Positions 1 to 7,251 of a DNA stretch of 32,345 bases are shown here, piece after piece. This DNA comes from Rathayibacter tritici. Its GTDB lineage: Bacteria; Actinomycetota; Actinomycetes; Actinomycetales; Microbacteriaceae. The notes beneath the pieces were generated by a model, which had not been told where the DNA came from, searched no databases, and saw nothing but the letters and a program-made list of their open reading frames with translations. Each line of letters opens with the position of its first letter. Positions within the stretch are counted from its first letter, which is position 1. A program made the position numbers and the translations under genes. The stretch covers positions 1 to 32,345 of the forward strand of contig NZ_PSWS01000018.1 in the NCBI RefSeq assembly GCF_002932875.1, read 5' to 3'.

Positions 1-44
1 CCCCCCCTTTTCCCCCACCACCCTCACCATGACGGAGATCACCC

Positions 45-1439
45 ATGACCGCACGACAGACCCTGCGCGAGCAGCGATCGAGCCTTCTCGTCGCCACCGT
101 CGGAGCAGCATTCGGAACCTCTCTCGTCACGGTCCTGGCCGGCGTGGACGCGATCATGCGCGAGGCGCCGAGCACCAGCAGCAGCCACCTCGTTCCGCAG
201 CTCCTCGCCGTCCTCGGCCCCGTCTTCTTCTGCATCGCCGCCTTTATCGGCGGCGTCGTGACGACCAACACCGTCGCCGCCACCGTCTCGACCCGGGTGC
301 AGAGCATCGCTCTCCTGCGCCTGTTGGGCTCCACCGCCCGCGCCCAGCGCCGGGTCTTCATCCGCGAGGGGGCACTGATCGGCATCGCCGGGGCGGTGCT
401 CGGGTTCGGGGGCGGCCTTGGACTCGGCCTGGCCCTGCTCGCGGCCGTCTCGGTCGCCGCCAGAGCCCCGTTCCTGGCTCCGAACATTCCCGTCGTCGTC
501 GCGCTCCCGCTCCTGAGCGTCGTCGCCGTCACGATCGTCGCGTCCTGGTCGGGGTCGCGCGAGGTGCTCACCGTGTCGCCCCTTCAGGCCCTCGCCGCCT
601 CGCAAGAGGCACCGATCGATTCGCGTCGGCGCCGCCCGGTCACGAACACGGTCGCCGCCCTGCTCGTCCTCGTCGGCTTCGCCGTGATCGTGCTGGGCGT
701 GCTGCGCGGTACGGTCGATTACGGCGCAGTCCTCCTCACGCTGGTGGGCGGTCTCACCTCCTTCTCCGGCATCATCCTCGGGGCGCACGCGATCCTCCCC
801 GGCTCGCTCCACCTCGTGAGCCGCCTGTTCGGATCGCGTCCGGAAGCGGCTCTGGCCCGCGCGAACACACTCCGCTCCCCCGACCGCAGTACCCGAGCCA
901 CCACCGGGGTGTTCATCGGCGTCACCGTCGTGACCGCCTTCTCGGTGGCGCTGGCAACGTTCCGCGGCATCCTCGATCAGGCGATCGCCGCGCGACCCGA
1001 CTACTACATCGGGATCGACGATGTCGTGCAGCAGGTCAGTGCACTCGGGCTCGGGCTGGTCGCCTTCAGCGCTCTGCTCGCGGGCATCGGAGTGGTGAAC
1101 GACCTCTCCATCAGCGTCCTGCAGCGTCGGCGCGAGATCGGGCTCCTCCGCGCGCTGGGTTTCTCCCGCGCTCAGGTGCGCCGGACGATCGTGATCGAAG
1201 CAGCCACCACGTCGATCACGGCCGTCGTTCTGGGTCTCGCGCTGGGGATCGCCTACGGCTGGGCGGGTGCGCTGTCCTTCCTCGCCTCGCTACCCGGAGT
1301 GGTCGCGACGGCACCCGTCGTCCCGCCCGGTCTGGTTCTCGGTCTGGTGCTGGCCACCGTGCTGCTGACGGTGGTCGCGGCGCTGGTCCCGGCCCGCCGC
1401 GCCGTGTCCGTGACGCCCGTTCAGGCTCTGCAGACGTGA
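45..1439 (+). CDS. FtsX-family ABC transporter permease
   Basis: Integral membrane permease of about 464 residues, expected to work with a cytoplasmic ABC ATPase encoded upstream outside the window. It has two FtsX-like cores. The first (about residues 50-140) has the pattern TRVQSIALLRLLGST followed by a hydrophobic hairpin. The second (about 340-460) has RRREIGLLRALGFSRAQ followed by two membrane segments. Roughly eight to ten hydrophobic segments are visible and there is no large MacB-type extracellular domain, so this is the compact two-core form. The ATG at 45 is preceded by GGAG at 33-36. A stop at 46-48 in another frame would overlap this start by 4 bp, so an upstream ATPase gene could be translationally coupled, but too little of it is visible. 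Family is secure; substrate (lipid, lipoprotein or antimicrobial peptide) is unknown. Confidence 0.85.
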   Translation: MTARQTLREQRSSLLVATVGAAFGTSLVTVLAGVDAIMREAPSTSSSHLVPQLLAVLGPVFFCIAAFIGGVVTTNTVAATVSTRVQSIALLRLLGSTARAQRRVFIREGALIGIAGAVLGFGGGLGLGLALLAAVSVAARAPFLAPNIPVVVALPLLSVVAVTIVASWSGSREVLTVSPLQALAASQEAPIDSRRRRPVTNTVAALLVLVGFAVIVLGVLRGTVDYGAVLLTLVGGLTSFSGIILGAHAILPGSLHLVSRLFGSRPEAALARANTLRSPDRSTRATTGVFIGVTVVTAFSVALATFRGILDQAIAARPDYYIGIDDVVQQVSALGLGLVAFSALLAGIGVVNDLSISVLQRRREIGLLRALGFSRAQVRRTIVIEAATTSITAVVLGLALGIAYGWAGALSFLASLPGVVATAPVVPPGLVLGLVLATVLLTVVAALVPARRAVSVTPVQALQT

Positions 1440-1544
1440 CGGCTCGCCCTGGTGCGGGCGTCGACGCTCCTGCCGACGCTGCACGCGCTGCGCACGTCGA
1501 ACCCGCGGGCTCTTGCGGCGGAGTGCGGAGGCAGCGCGGCGGGG

Positions 1545-2405
1545 TCAGCGGGCGAGCTGCTCCTGGACGTAGGCGCGGATCGGGGTGGTGGGGCGGCCGA
1601 TCAGGCGGGCGAGGGAGCCGTCGGTCTCGCCGAGGAGGCCGTCGGCGATGTTCGCGTCGAGGCCGACCACGAAGCCGACTCCGCCCTCGGGAACGCCGGA
1701 CTCGGTGAGGATGCGGGCGTGCTCGTCGGAGGAGACGTGCGCGACCGCGGCGTCACGGTCGGCGACCTCAGCGACGAGCGCGGCCAGCTCGTCGAAGCTC
1801 CACGCGGTGTCGCCCGAGAGCTCGTGCACGGTACCGACCAGGGAGGCATCGGTCAGGGCCACTGCGGCGGCCTCGGCGTAGTCGCTGCGCGCGGCGCTCG
1901 CCACGCGGCCCTCGCCGGCGCTCGAGAGGGTGCTGCCGGTGGTGGCGAGCTCGGAGATCGTCTGGGCGTAGTTCTCGTTGTACCAGCCGTTGCGCAGGAT
2001 CACGGCGGGGATGCCGGCGGCGGCGATCGCCTCCTCCGTGGCCTTGTGCTCGGGGGCGAGGAGAAGCGCACTCGTGGTCGCCTTCGGGGCGCTGGTGTAG
2101 ACCAGGCGCGCGCCGACGCGGGCGGCGGCCTCGACGACGGCGGTGTGCTGCGCGACGCGTTTGCCGACCTCGGAGCCGGAGACGAGCAGGACAGCCTCGG
2201 CGTCCGCGAAGGCGACATCGAGCGAGGCGGTGTCCTCGAAGTCGGCGACGGCGGTGCGCACGCCGAGGTCGGCGGCGAGCGCCTCGAGCTTCGCGGCATT
2301 GCGGCCGGTGGCGACGATGTCGGAGGCGGCGGTGCCGCGGGCGAGCAGGTGCTCGACGGCGAGACGGCCGAGGTGGCCGGTGGCTCCGGTGACGACGAGG
2401 GTCAT
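1545..2405 (-). CDS. qorB: QorB-like NAD(P)H:quinone oxidoreductase (atypical SDR)
   Basis: A 286-residue cytoplasmic Rossmann protein, the same length as E. coli QorB/YtfG. It starts MTLVVTGATGHLG, the GxxGxxG nucleotide-binding loop of NmrA/QOR2 proteins. RNGWYNENY in the middle, SDYAEAAAVAL and the C-terminal LIGRPTTP are all recognisable from the QorB family. Expected reaction: NADPH-dependent two-electron reduction of quinones or similar electrophiles. The ATG at 2405 is chosen because GGAAGGA lies just upstream and the Rossmann strand begins at once; the reading frame stays open upstream to about 2897, but that extension is low-complexity and not QorB-like. The gene is divergent from the AraC-type regulator at 2737, which could regulate it, and convergent with the permease gene at its other end. 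QorB assignment is by remembered family similarity. Confidence 0.88.
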   Translation of the reverse strand: MTLVVTGATGHLGRLAVEHLLARGTAASDIVATGRNAAKLEALAADLGVRTAVADFEDTASLDVAFADAEAVLLVSGSEVGKRVAQHTAVVEAAARVGARLVYTSAPKATTSALLLAPEHKATEEAIAAAGIPAVILRNGWYNENYAQTISELATTGSTLSSAGEGRVASAARSDYAEAAAVALTDASLVGTVHELSGDTAWSFDELAALVAEVADRDAAVAHVSSDEHARILTESGVPEGGVGFVVGLDANIADGLLGETDGSLARLIGRPTTPIRAYVQEQLAR

Positions 2406-2583
2406 GAGGGGTCCTTCCGTAGAGGCGGCGGGCGTGCCGCTGTGGGGTGTAACGGGGGTGTCGATCCGAGGCATTCCCGGACTGTGAATCCGATGCTTGC
2501 CGAACTGCGGAACCCACTCTCCCGCCTCGCGCACGAGAACGAGAACCGTGGCGCTCACCGGATCGGCGCTGCTCGCCGGGGAC

Positions 2584-2619
2584 GACGGGAAGGACGGGAA
2601 GGCCGGGAAGGCCGGGAAG
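2584..2619 (+). repeat. Four-copy 9-nt tandem repeat in the qorB/araC-type intergenic region
   Basis: Two copies of GACGGGAAG followed by two of GCCGGGAAG, exactly head to tail. They sit in the 331-bp divergent intergenic region (2406-2736), which otherwise must hold both promoters; I see no convincing -35/-10 pair there. The repeat lies in an open frame continuous with the downstream regulator and would read as a collagen-like Gly-Lys-Asp/Ala pattern, but the regulator's start at 2737 makes translation of it unlikely. Confidence 0.7.
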
Positions 2620-2736
2620 GACGCTCTCGCCGCTGACGCCGAAATCGGCTCCTGCCCTTCTGCTCGGCGGCGCGGGGGCCCATCCTGGTGTAGCGGCCCC
2701 ACTAAGGGTGGCCGACGTGTGCCGCCAGGAGCCCCC

Positions 2737-3696
2737 GTGAAACCTTTCGACGACTGGCTGCCCGCCCCGCTCGAACCTCGCGACACCCATGTGGGCGCCG
2801 CCGCCGCGAAGTGGATGCGGGCCATCGGCTGGTCTCCGCAGGGGCCGACGGAGGCGCTGCAGCTCGCCGGCGACGCGATCCGCGGCCGGGAGCACACCCT
2901 CGCGCGACTCCGTCACAACGCCCGGGCAGTCACGCTGCTCCGCGAGGGCGTCGGGCTCGCGATCCTCGCGGTCGATGAGGGCGCACTGCGGATCCGCGGC
3001 GGAGGGATCGACGAGACGCTCCGCTCGGGCGACCTGGTGCTGTACGCGACTCCGGCGTGCTTCGTCATCGAGAGCGATCGGCAGTACACCGCGGTCGAGA
3101 TCACGCTCGCGCAGTCGCGGTTGCACCGGTTCTGGCTGGGGCTGCCCGAGCGGCCGACCGTGCTGCGGGCCAGCGATCCCTCCGCGACACTGGCCGTGAC
3201 AATGATCCGCGCAGGCGCCGAACTCCGAGGAGAACCGGATGCGCCGACCTGGGCGAACCTGCTCAGCACGTTCGAGGCGCTCCTCGCGGCTGTGCTCATG
3301 ACGATCGGGCCCCCTCTGCTCCCAGGAACACCGCCGGCGACGGCCGAGCTGATCCGACGGGCCGTCGCAGTCGTGGTCGAGGGCCACGCGGATCCGGCTT
3401 TCGATGCTGAGGCGGTGGCCGATGAGCTGTCCGTGCCGCTTTCCGAACTGGAGACGGCGATGTGCCGCACGGGCCGGACCGTGCAGTGGTACCTGCGGGC
3501 GGCTCGGGTCGACTCCGCGCGCGAGATGCTGGCCCGACGGGTTCGAGCCTCGTTCCGGGAACAGCAGGAGCTCGCGGGCGCTGCCGGTTTTTCCTCGGCT
3601 CGGGAGATGCGCCGGGCGATCGCGGAGCAGGAGCAGGAGGCTGACGCTGCGGCTGAACAGCCGCGCCGAGCGTCGACTCCGGGAGCACCGGGGTGA
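2737..3696 (+). CDS. AraC-type transcriptional regulator with divergent HTH
   Basis: About 319 residues. The N-terminal part (to about residue 190) looks like the AraC ligand-binding-like domain found in actinobacterial regulators, with LRSGDLVLYATPACFVIES resembling the cupin-like strand pattern. The C-terminal 100 residues match a degenerate AraC DNA-binding domain: one helix-turn-helix around DELSVPLSELE, the linker helix VQWYLRAARVDSAREML, and a second around ELAGAAGFSSAREMRRA, where the usual SHFSRAFRR-like signature has drifted. The GTG start is chosen because AGGAG ends about 6 nt before it; the in-frame extension upstream to 2497 is low complexity. Divergent from qorB, which is the likely local target, though no operator is evident. 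The last 20 residues are Ala/Glu/Pro rich. Confidence 0.75.
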   Translation: MKPFDDWLPAPLEPRDTHVGAAAAKWMRAIGWSPQGPTEALQLAGDAIRGREHTLARLRHNARAVTLLREGVGLAILAVDEGALRIRGGGIDETLRSGDLVLYATPACFVIESDRQYTAVEITLAQSRLHRFWLGLPERPTVLRASDPSATLAVTMIRAGAELRGEPDAPTWANLLSTFEALLAAVLMTIGPPLLPGTPPATAELIRRAVAVVVEGHADPAFDAEAVADELSVPLSELETAMCRTGRTVQWYLRAARVDSAREMLARRVRASFREQQELAGAAGFSSAREMRRAIAEQEQEADAAAEQPRRASTPGAPG

Positions 3697-3715
3697 CCAC
3701 CGAGGCGACCACCAA

Positions 3716-3738
3716 GGTGCGATGTGCAGGGGATCGTC
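3716..3738 (-). repeat. Dispersed repeat copy 1 (GATCCCCTGCACATCGCAC family)
   Basis: On the minus strand this reads GATCCCCTGCACATCGCAC plus flanks. It faces copy 2 (3781-3804) as an imperfect inverted pair about 43 bp apart, just after the stop of the AraC-type gene. Confidence 0.6.
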
Positions 3739-3780
3739 ACGGGAGATCGCTCTCTTCCGCTTGATCGGGTCAGCGCGGTC

Positions 3781-3804
3781 GCGAACCCCTGCGAATCGCA
3801 CGCC
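3781..3804 (+). repeat. Dispersed repeat copy 2, overlapping the 19-bp array
   Basis: AACCCCTGCGAATCGCACG here aligns with the dispersed motif of copies 1 and 3-5 and also forms the first unit of the 19-bp tandem array, linking the two repeat types. Confidence 0.6.
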
Positions 3805-3901
3805 TCCCTGCGGATCGCACGCCTCCCTGCGAATCGGACGGAGACCTGCGAATCGGGCGGGGTCCTGCGGATCGCGCGGAGTCCTGCGGATCGCGCGGGG
3901 T
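3788..3901 (+). repeat. Six-unit 19-bp tandem repeat upstream of phoX
   Basis: The word CCTGCG followed by R-ATCGS-RCG starts at 3788, 3807, 3826, 3845, 3864 and 3883, exactly 19 bp apart each time. A seventh, decayed CCT start lies at 3902. Consensus is CCTGCGRATCGCRCGNNGT; units drift gradually from GCCTC endings on the left to GGGGT on the right. The array ends 17 bp before the PHO-box-like units. It has no unique spacers, so it is not CRISPR. The 19-bp period is just under two helical turns, so regulator binding is possible; simple expansion of a dispersed repeat is equally possible. Confidence 0.85.
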
Positions 3902-3918
3902 CCTACTCCTGGCAGAGC

Positions 3919-3951
3919 GTTCACCTCTCGTTCGCCTGCCGGTCGCCTCCG
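3919..3951 (+). promoter_or_regulatory. PHO-box-like triple 11-nt direct repeat upstream of phoX
   Basis: Three contiguous 11-nt units, GTTCACCTCTC, GTTCGCCTGCC and GGTCGCCTCCG, begin at 3919, 3930 and 3941. They fit the direct-repeat unit G(T/G)TCACC-NNNN bound by the PhoP response regulator in Streptomyces. They lie 76 bp or more before the start of a PhoX phosphatase gene, as expected for phosphate-starvation activation. The motif match is direct; PhoP binding is inferred. Confidence 0.6.
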
Positions 3952-4027
3952 CTCCCCGTCCCGGCCCGCCCGTCTTGGTCGACTCGTCTCATCACGTGCC
4001 CGCGACACACCGAAGGACGAGACAACG

Positions 4028-6370
4028 ATGACCGACACCTCCCGCCGACTCCTGCTACCGATGGCCGGCCACGTCCGGGGGAAGCGCAGCCCCGTGACCT
4101 GCGCGCTCAAGTGCGCGAACGCGTGCTCGACCGCGACCTGCAACACCTCGCACAACAGCTACTTCCGCGACATCGTCTCGTCGCAGCTCACCCGCCGCAG
4201 CGCCCTCGGGCTGGGCCTGGCCGGCGCGGTCACCGTCGCCGTCACGTCGGCCGCAGGAGCGCCCACCGCGCAGGCCGCGCAGGCCGCCGCGGCCGACGGC
4301 TCGCCGCTCGCCTTCACTCCGATCGCCCCCGTGCCGTACACGGTCGACGCGCTCACGGTGCCGGAGGGCTTCGCCTGGCAGCCGATCATCCGCTGGGGCG
4401 ACCCGCTCTTCGCCGACAGCCCCGCCTTCGACATCACCGACCAGACGGAGGCCTCCCAGGCCGCGCAGTTCGGCTTCAACAACGACTACACCGACATCGT
4501 CGAGATTCCGGGCTCGAACCGGCTCCGCGCGCTGCTCGTCGTCAACCACGAGTACACGAACGAGAACATCATGTTCCCGGCAGCGCAGCTCGAGGCCGAG
4601 CCCGAGCGGGTGCGTGCCGTCGGCCGCGCGGCCCACGGCCTCAGCGTGGTCGAGCTGGTCCGTACCGGGGTCGACCGCCCGTGGTCCTACGTCCGCGGCG
4701 GCGAGCGCAACCGCCGCTACCTGCTCGACACCCCGTACACCGTGACCGGCGCCGCCGCCGGCTCCGACCTGCTGAAGACGGTCGCCGACCCGGAGGGCCG
4801 CACAGTGCTCGGCACGCTCGCCAACTGCTCCGGAGGCACGACACCGTGGGGCACGATCCTCTCGGGCGAGGAGAACTTCAACGGCTACTTCCGCGTCACC
4901 GGCACGAGCGACGCGGAGAAGCGCTACGGCCTCACCGACTCCGAGACCTCGCGACGGTGGGAGCTCGACGGCCCCCGCTTCGACGCCCGCACCCCGGGCT
5001 ACGAGAACGAGCCGAACCGCTTCGGCTGGATCGTGGAGTTCGACCCCTTCGAGCCGACCTCGACACCGAGAAAGCACACGGCGCTCGGCCGCCTCAAGCA
5101 CGAGGGCGCGAACGTCATCATCGCCCCGGACAACCGCGTCGTCGCCTACATGGGCGATGACGAGCGCTTCGACTACCTCTACAAGTTCGTGTCGGCGAAG
5201 CGCTACATCGAGGGCGACCGCGCCCACAACAAGACGCTGCTGGAGCAGGGCGACCTCTTCGTCGCCCGCTTCACCGGGGACTCCCCCGTGGCCGAGATCA
5301 CCGGCACCGGAGCGGTCCCCTCGGACGGCGGCTTCGACGGGATCGGCGAGTGGCTGCCCCTGGTGCTGAACGGTGCCTCGATGATCGCCGGGAAGAGCGT
5401 GGAGGAGGTGCTCGTGCACACCCGCCAGGCGGCGGACCTCGCGGGCGCAACCAAGATGGACCGCTGCGAGGACGTGCAGCCCAGCCCGGTCAGCGGTCGG
5501 ATCTACGTGGCCTGCACGAACAACTCCGACCGCGGCAAGGAGGGCAAAGAGGGCGCGACCGAGATCAACCCGCGCACCGAGAACCGCGACGGTCACATCG
5601 TCGAGATCATCGAGGACGGCGGCGACCAGACCGGCCGCACCTTCGCCTGGAACCTGCTGATGCTGTGCGGCGACCAGGCGCAAGGCGACGCGGTCTACTT
5701 CTCCGGCTTCCCGGCCGAGAAGGTCTCGCCGATCTCCTGCCCCGACAACGTGGCCTTCGACTCGGTCGGGAACCTCTGGATCGCCACGGACGGCGCGCCC
5801 GACGGCATCGGCTACAACGACGGCCTGTTCAAGGTCACGCTCGACGGCGACTCCCGCGGCAAGGTGGAGCAGTTCCTCTCCGTGCCGCGCGATGCCGAAA
5901 CCTGCGGTCCGATCGTGCACGACCTCGACCAGCACGTGTTCGTGGCGGTGCAGCACCCGGGCGAGGAGGGGACGTTCGAGGCGCCGCACTCGCTGTTCCC
6001 GGACTACGGATCGACGGCGGCGGGAGCGGTTGCGGCGCCGCGGCCGACGATCGTGCAGATCCTGCCGGCGTCGCAGGTCGCTCCGCCGACGCCGGACCCG
6101 GGCCCCACAACCGGGCCGACGACTCCGGGCGCAACTCCTCCGGCCGCGGGGCCCGGCGCGAATCCGGCCACGGCGCCCACGACCACGCCGACCGGCACGC
6201 CAGCGCCGCTGCCCTCCGGCGGTTCGGGCGGCGAGCTCGCCTCGACCGGAGTCGAGAGCGTCGGGCTGATCGCCGGCGCGACGGCGCTCCTGGCTGCGGG
6301 CGCCACCGCCATCGGCCTCGGCGCGCGCCGCCGTGCTGCCGTGGAGGACGAGGACGGCTCTCGGGCGTGA
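4028..6370 (+). CDS. phoX: PhoX-family alkaline phosphatase, Tat-exported, with C-terminal LAxTG-like wall-sorting signal
   Basis: A 780-residue DUF839/PhoX protein expected to hydrolyse phosphomonoesters outside the membrane using a Ca/Fe cofactor. Residues 1-55 form a long N-region with four cysteines (C25, C29, C33, C38) before NTSHNSYF, a pattern I associate with actinobacterial PhoX proteins. A Tat signal follows: RR at 56-57, a hydrophobic stretch and an AxA-type site near APTAQA. The DUF839 body includes VNHEYTNENIMFP, WGTILSGEENFNGYF, GRLKHEGANVI and DNVAFDSVGNLWIATDG. After about residue 680 comes a Pro/Thr/Gly-rich linker, then LASTG at 737-741, a hydrophobic helix and RRR: a sorting signal of the LAxTG type used by actinobacterial class E sortases. 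The ATG at 4028 is preceded by GAAGGACGA; the longer open frame upstream is not PhoX-like. No sortase gene is in the window. Confidence 0.9.
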   Translation: MTDTSRRLLLPMAGHVRGKRSPVTCALKCANACSTATCNTSHNSYFRDIVSSQLTRRSALGLGLAGAVTVAVTSAAGAPTAQAAQAAAADGSPLAFTPIAPVPYTVDALTVPEGFAWQPIIRWGDPLFADSPAFDITDQTEASQAAQFGFNNDYTDIVEIPGSNRLRALLVVNHEYTNENIMFPAAQLEAEPERVRAVGRAAHGLSVVELVRTGVDRPWSYVRGGERNRRYLLDTPYTVTGAAAGSDLLKTVADPEGRTVLGTLANCSGGTTPWGTILSGEENFNGYFRVTGTSDAEKRYGLTDSETSRRWELDGPRFDARTPGYENEPNRFGWIVEFDPFEPTSTPRKHTALGRLKHEGANVIIAPDNRVVAYMGDDERFDYLYKFVSAKRYIEGDRAHNKTLLEQGDLFVARFTGDSPVAEITGTGAVPSDGGFDGIGEWLPLVLNGASMIAGKSVEEVLVHTRQAADLAGATKMDRCEDVQPSPVSGRIYVACTNNSDRGKEGKEGATEINPRTENRDGHIVEIIEDGGDQTGRTFAWNLLMLCGDQAQGDAVYFSGFPAEKVSPISCPDNVAFDSVGNLWIATDGAPDGIGYNDGLFKVTLDGDSRGKVEQFLSVPRDAETCGPIVHDLDQHVFVAVQHPGEEGTFEAPHSLFPDYGSTAAGAVAAPRPTIVQILPASQVAPPTPDPGPTTGPTTPGATPPAAGPGANPATAPTTTPTGTPAPLPSGGSGGELASTGVESVGLIAGATALLAAGATAIGLGARRRAAVEDEDGSRA

Positions 6371-6375
6371 CCCGC

Positions 6376-6409
6376 GCCGGGAGGGGCGGCGGCGTCCGCT
6401 CCTCCCGGC
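6376..6409 (+). terminator. Strong hairpin just after phoX
   Basis: GCCGGGAGG (6376-6384) pairs with CCTCCCGGC (6401-6409) around a 16-nt loop that can pair further (GCGG with CCGC). It begins 6 nt after the phoX stop. There is no T-tract, as is common in high-G+C actinobacteria, and it could serve both convergent genes. Confidence 0.55.
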
Positions 6410-6422
6410 CTCCGCGACGTCG

Positions 6423-6445
6423 GCATCCCCTGCACATCGGACAGC
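6423..6445 (+). repeat. Dispersed repeat copy 3
   Basis: Contains ATCCCCTGCACATCGGAC. It pairs as an imperfect inverted repeat with copy 4 (6469-6493) across about 23 bp, in the convergent phoX/response-regulator intergenic region. Confidence 0.6.
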
Positions 6446-6468
6446 ACGGGAGCCAGGGCAGAGTCGCC

Positions 6469-6493
6469 GGTGTGCGGTCTGCAGGGGATTCGC
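6469..6493 (-). repeat. Dispersed repeat copy 4
   Basis: Minus-strand reading GAATCCCCTGCAGACCGCAC matches the same family and faces copy 3. Confidence 0.55.
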
Positions 6494-6537
6494 GGGAGGA
6501 GGGGCGTTCTGCCGCAGAAACTGCTGCGAGGTGTCGG

Positions 6538-6558
6538 GATCCCCTGCTTATCGCACGG
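6538..6558 (+). repeat. Dispersed repeat copy 5
   Basis: Reads GATCCCCTGCTTATCGCACG, differing from copy 1 only at the two bases after CTGC over the shared core. It lies between copy 4 and the end of the response-regulator gene. Confidence 0.6.
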
Positions 6559-6609
6559 TTGCCGCGAAAAGGGCGGCGCAGCCCCAGCGGCGAGGAGCAG
6601 GAGCGCACC

Positions 6610-7251
6610 TCAGAGCAGCCGGCGGGCCGAGGCCCACGCGGTCAGCTCGTAGCGGGAGGAGAGCTGGAGCTTGCGGAGGACCGCGGAGACGTGGGACTCG
6701 ACCGTCTTCACCGAGATGAAGAGCTCGGCGGCGGCCTCCTTGTAGGCGTAGCCGCGGGCGATCAGGCGCATGACCTCGCGCTCGCGGGCCGAGAGGCGGT
6801 CGAGTTCGTCCACCGACTCCGCCTGCTCGCCCGCGAGCGCACCGAAGGCGTCGAGCACGAAGCCGGCCAGACGCGGTGAGAACACGGCGTCCCCGCCCGC
6901 CACCGCGAGCACGGCCCGGCTCACCTCGGCGCCGGAGCTGGCCTTCGTGATGTAGCCGCGGGCGCCCGCGCGGATCACGCCGACCACGTCCTCCGCGGCG
7001 TCCGAGACGCTCAGCGCCAGGAAGCGCGACGGCGACCCGGCGCTGCGCCGCAGCACCTCCGCCCCTCCTCCGCCCGCGCCGCCCGGCAGGTGCACGTCGA
7101 GCAGCACCACCTCGGGCGCGAGTGACGTGACCAGGGCGACGGCGGAGTCGACGTCCGCCGCCTCCCCCACGACGTCGAGCTCGGGAGCGAGGTCGGCGCG
7201 CAGACCGGAGCGGAAGATGGAGTGGTCATCGACCAACAGCACGCGGGTCAC
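6610..7251 (-). CDS. NarL/LuxR-family response regulator
   Basis: A 213-residue two-domain regulator. The receiver domain has the acidic pair D8-D9, the phosphoacceptor D52 in VVLLDVHLPGG and a conserved K in YITKASSG. The C-terminal LuxR-type HTH spans about residues 150-205 (LSAREREVMRLIARGYAYKE through KTVESHVSAVLRKL). The GTG start at 7251 overlaps the stop of the kinase gene by 4 bp (GTGA), so the two are almost certainly co-translated partners. The kinase and the neighbouring PspC proteins suggest control of an envelope-stress response, perhaps through the dyad at 8463-8480. The receiver has a Gly-rich loop (GGAGGGG) after the phosphorylation site that is longer than usual. Confidence 0.9.
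   Translation of the reverse strand: MTRVLLVDDHSIFRSGLRADLAPELDVVGEAADVDSAVALVTSLAPEVVLLDVHLPGGAGGGGAEVLRRSAGSPSRFLALSVSDAAEDVVGVIRAGARGYITKASSGAEVSRAVLAVAGGDAVFSPRLAGFVLDAFGALAGEQAESVDELDRLSAREREVMRLIARGYAYKEAAAELFISVKTVESHVSAVLRKLQLSSRYELTAWASARRLL

Noticed and set aside
2497-2736. N-terminal extension of the AraC-type regulator
   Set aside because: Low-complexity and repeat-containing; the GTG at 2737 has a well-placed AGGAG and begins the regulator domain.
3788-3901. Regularly spaced 19-bp repeats as a possible CRISPR array
   Set aside because: Units are contiguous with no unique spacers, and there are no cas genes.
1768-4155. A 795-codon minus-strand frame crossing qorB, its regulator and the phoX start
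   Set aside because: Arg/Pro-rich and without any domain; it spans three well-supported genes in other frames.
4055-5989. A 644-codon minus-strand frame opposite phoX
   Set aside because: Val/Gly/Arg-rich shadow of the PhoX coding frame, no recognisable domain.
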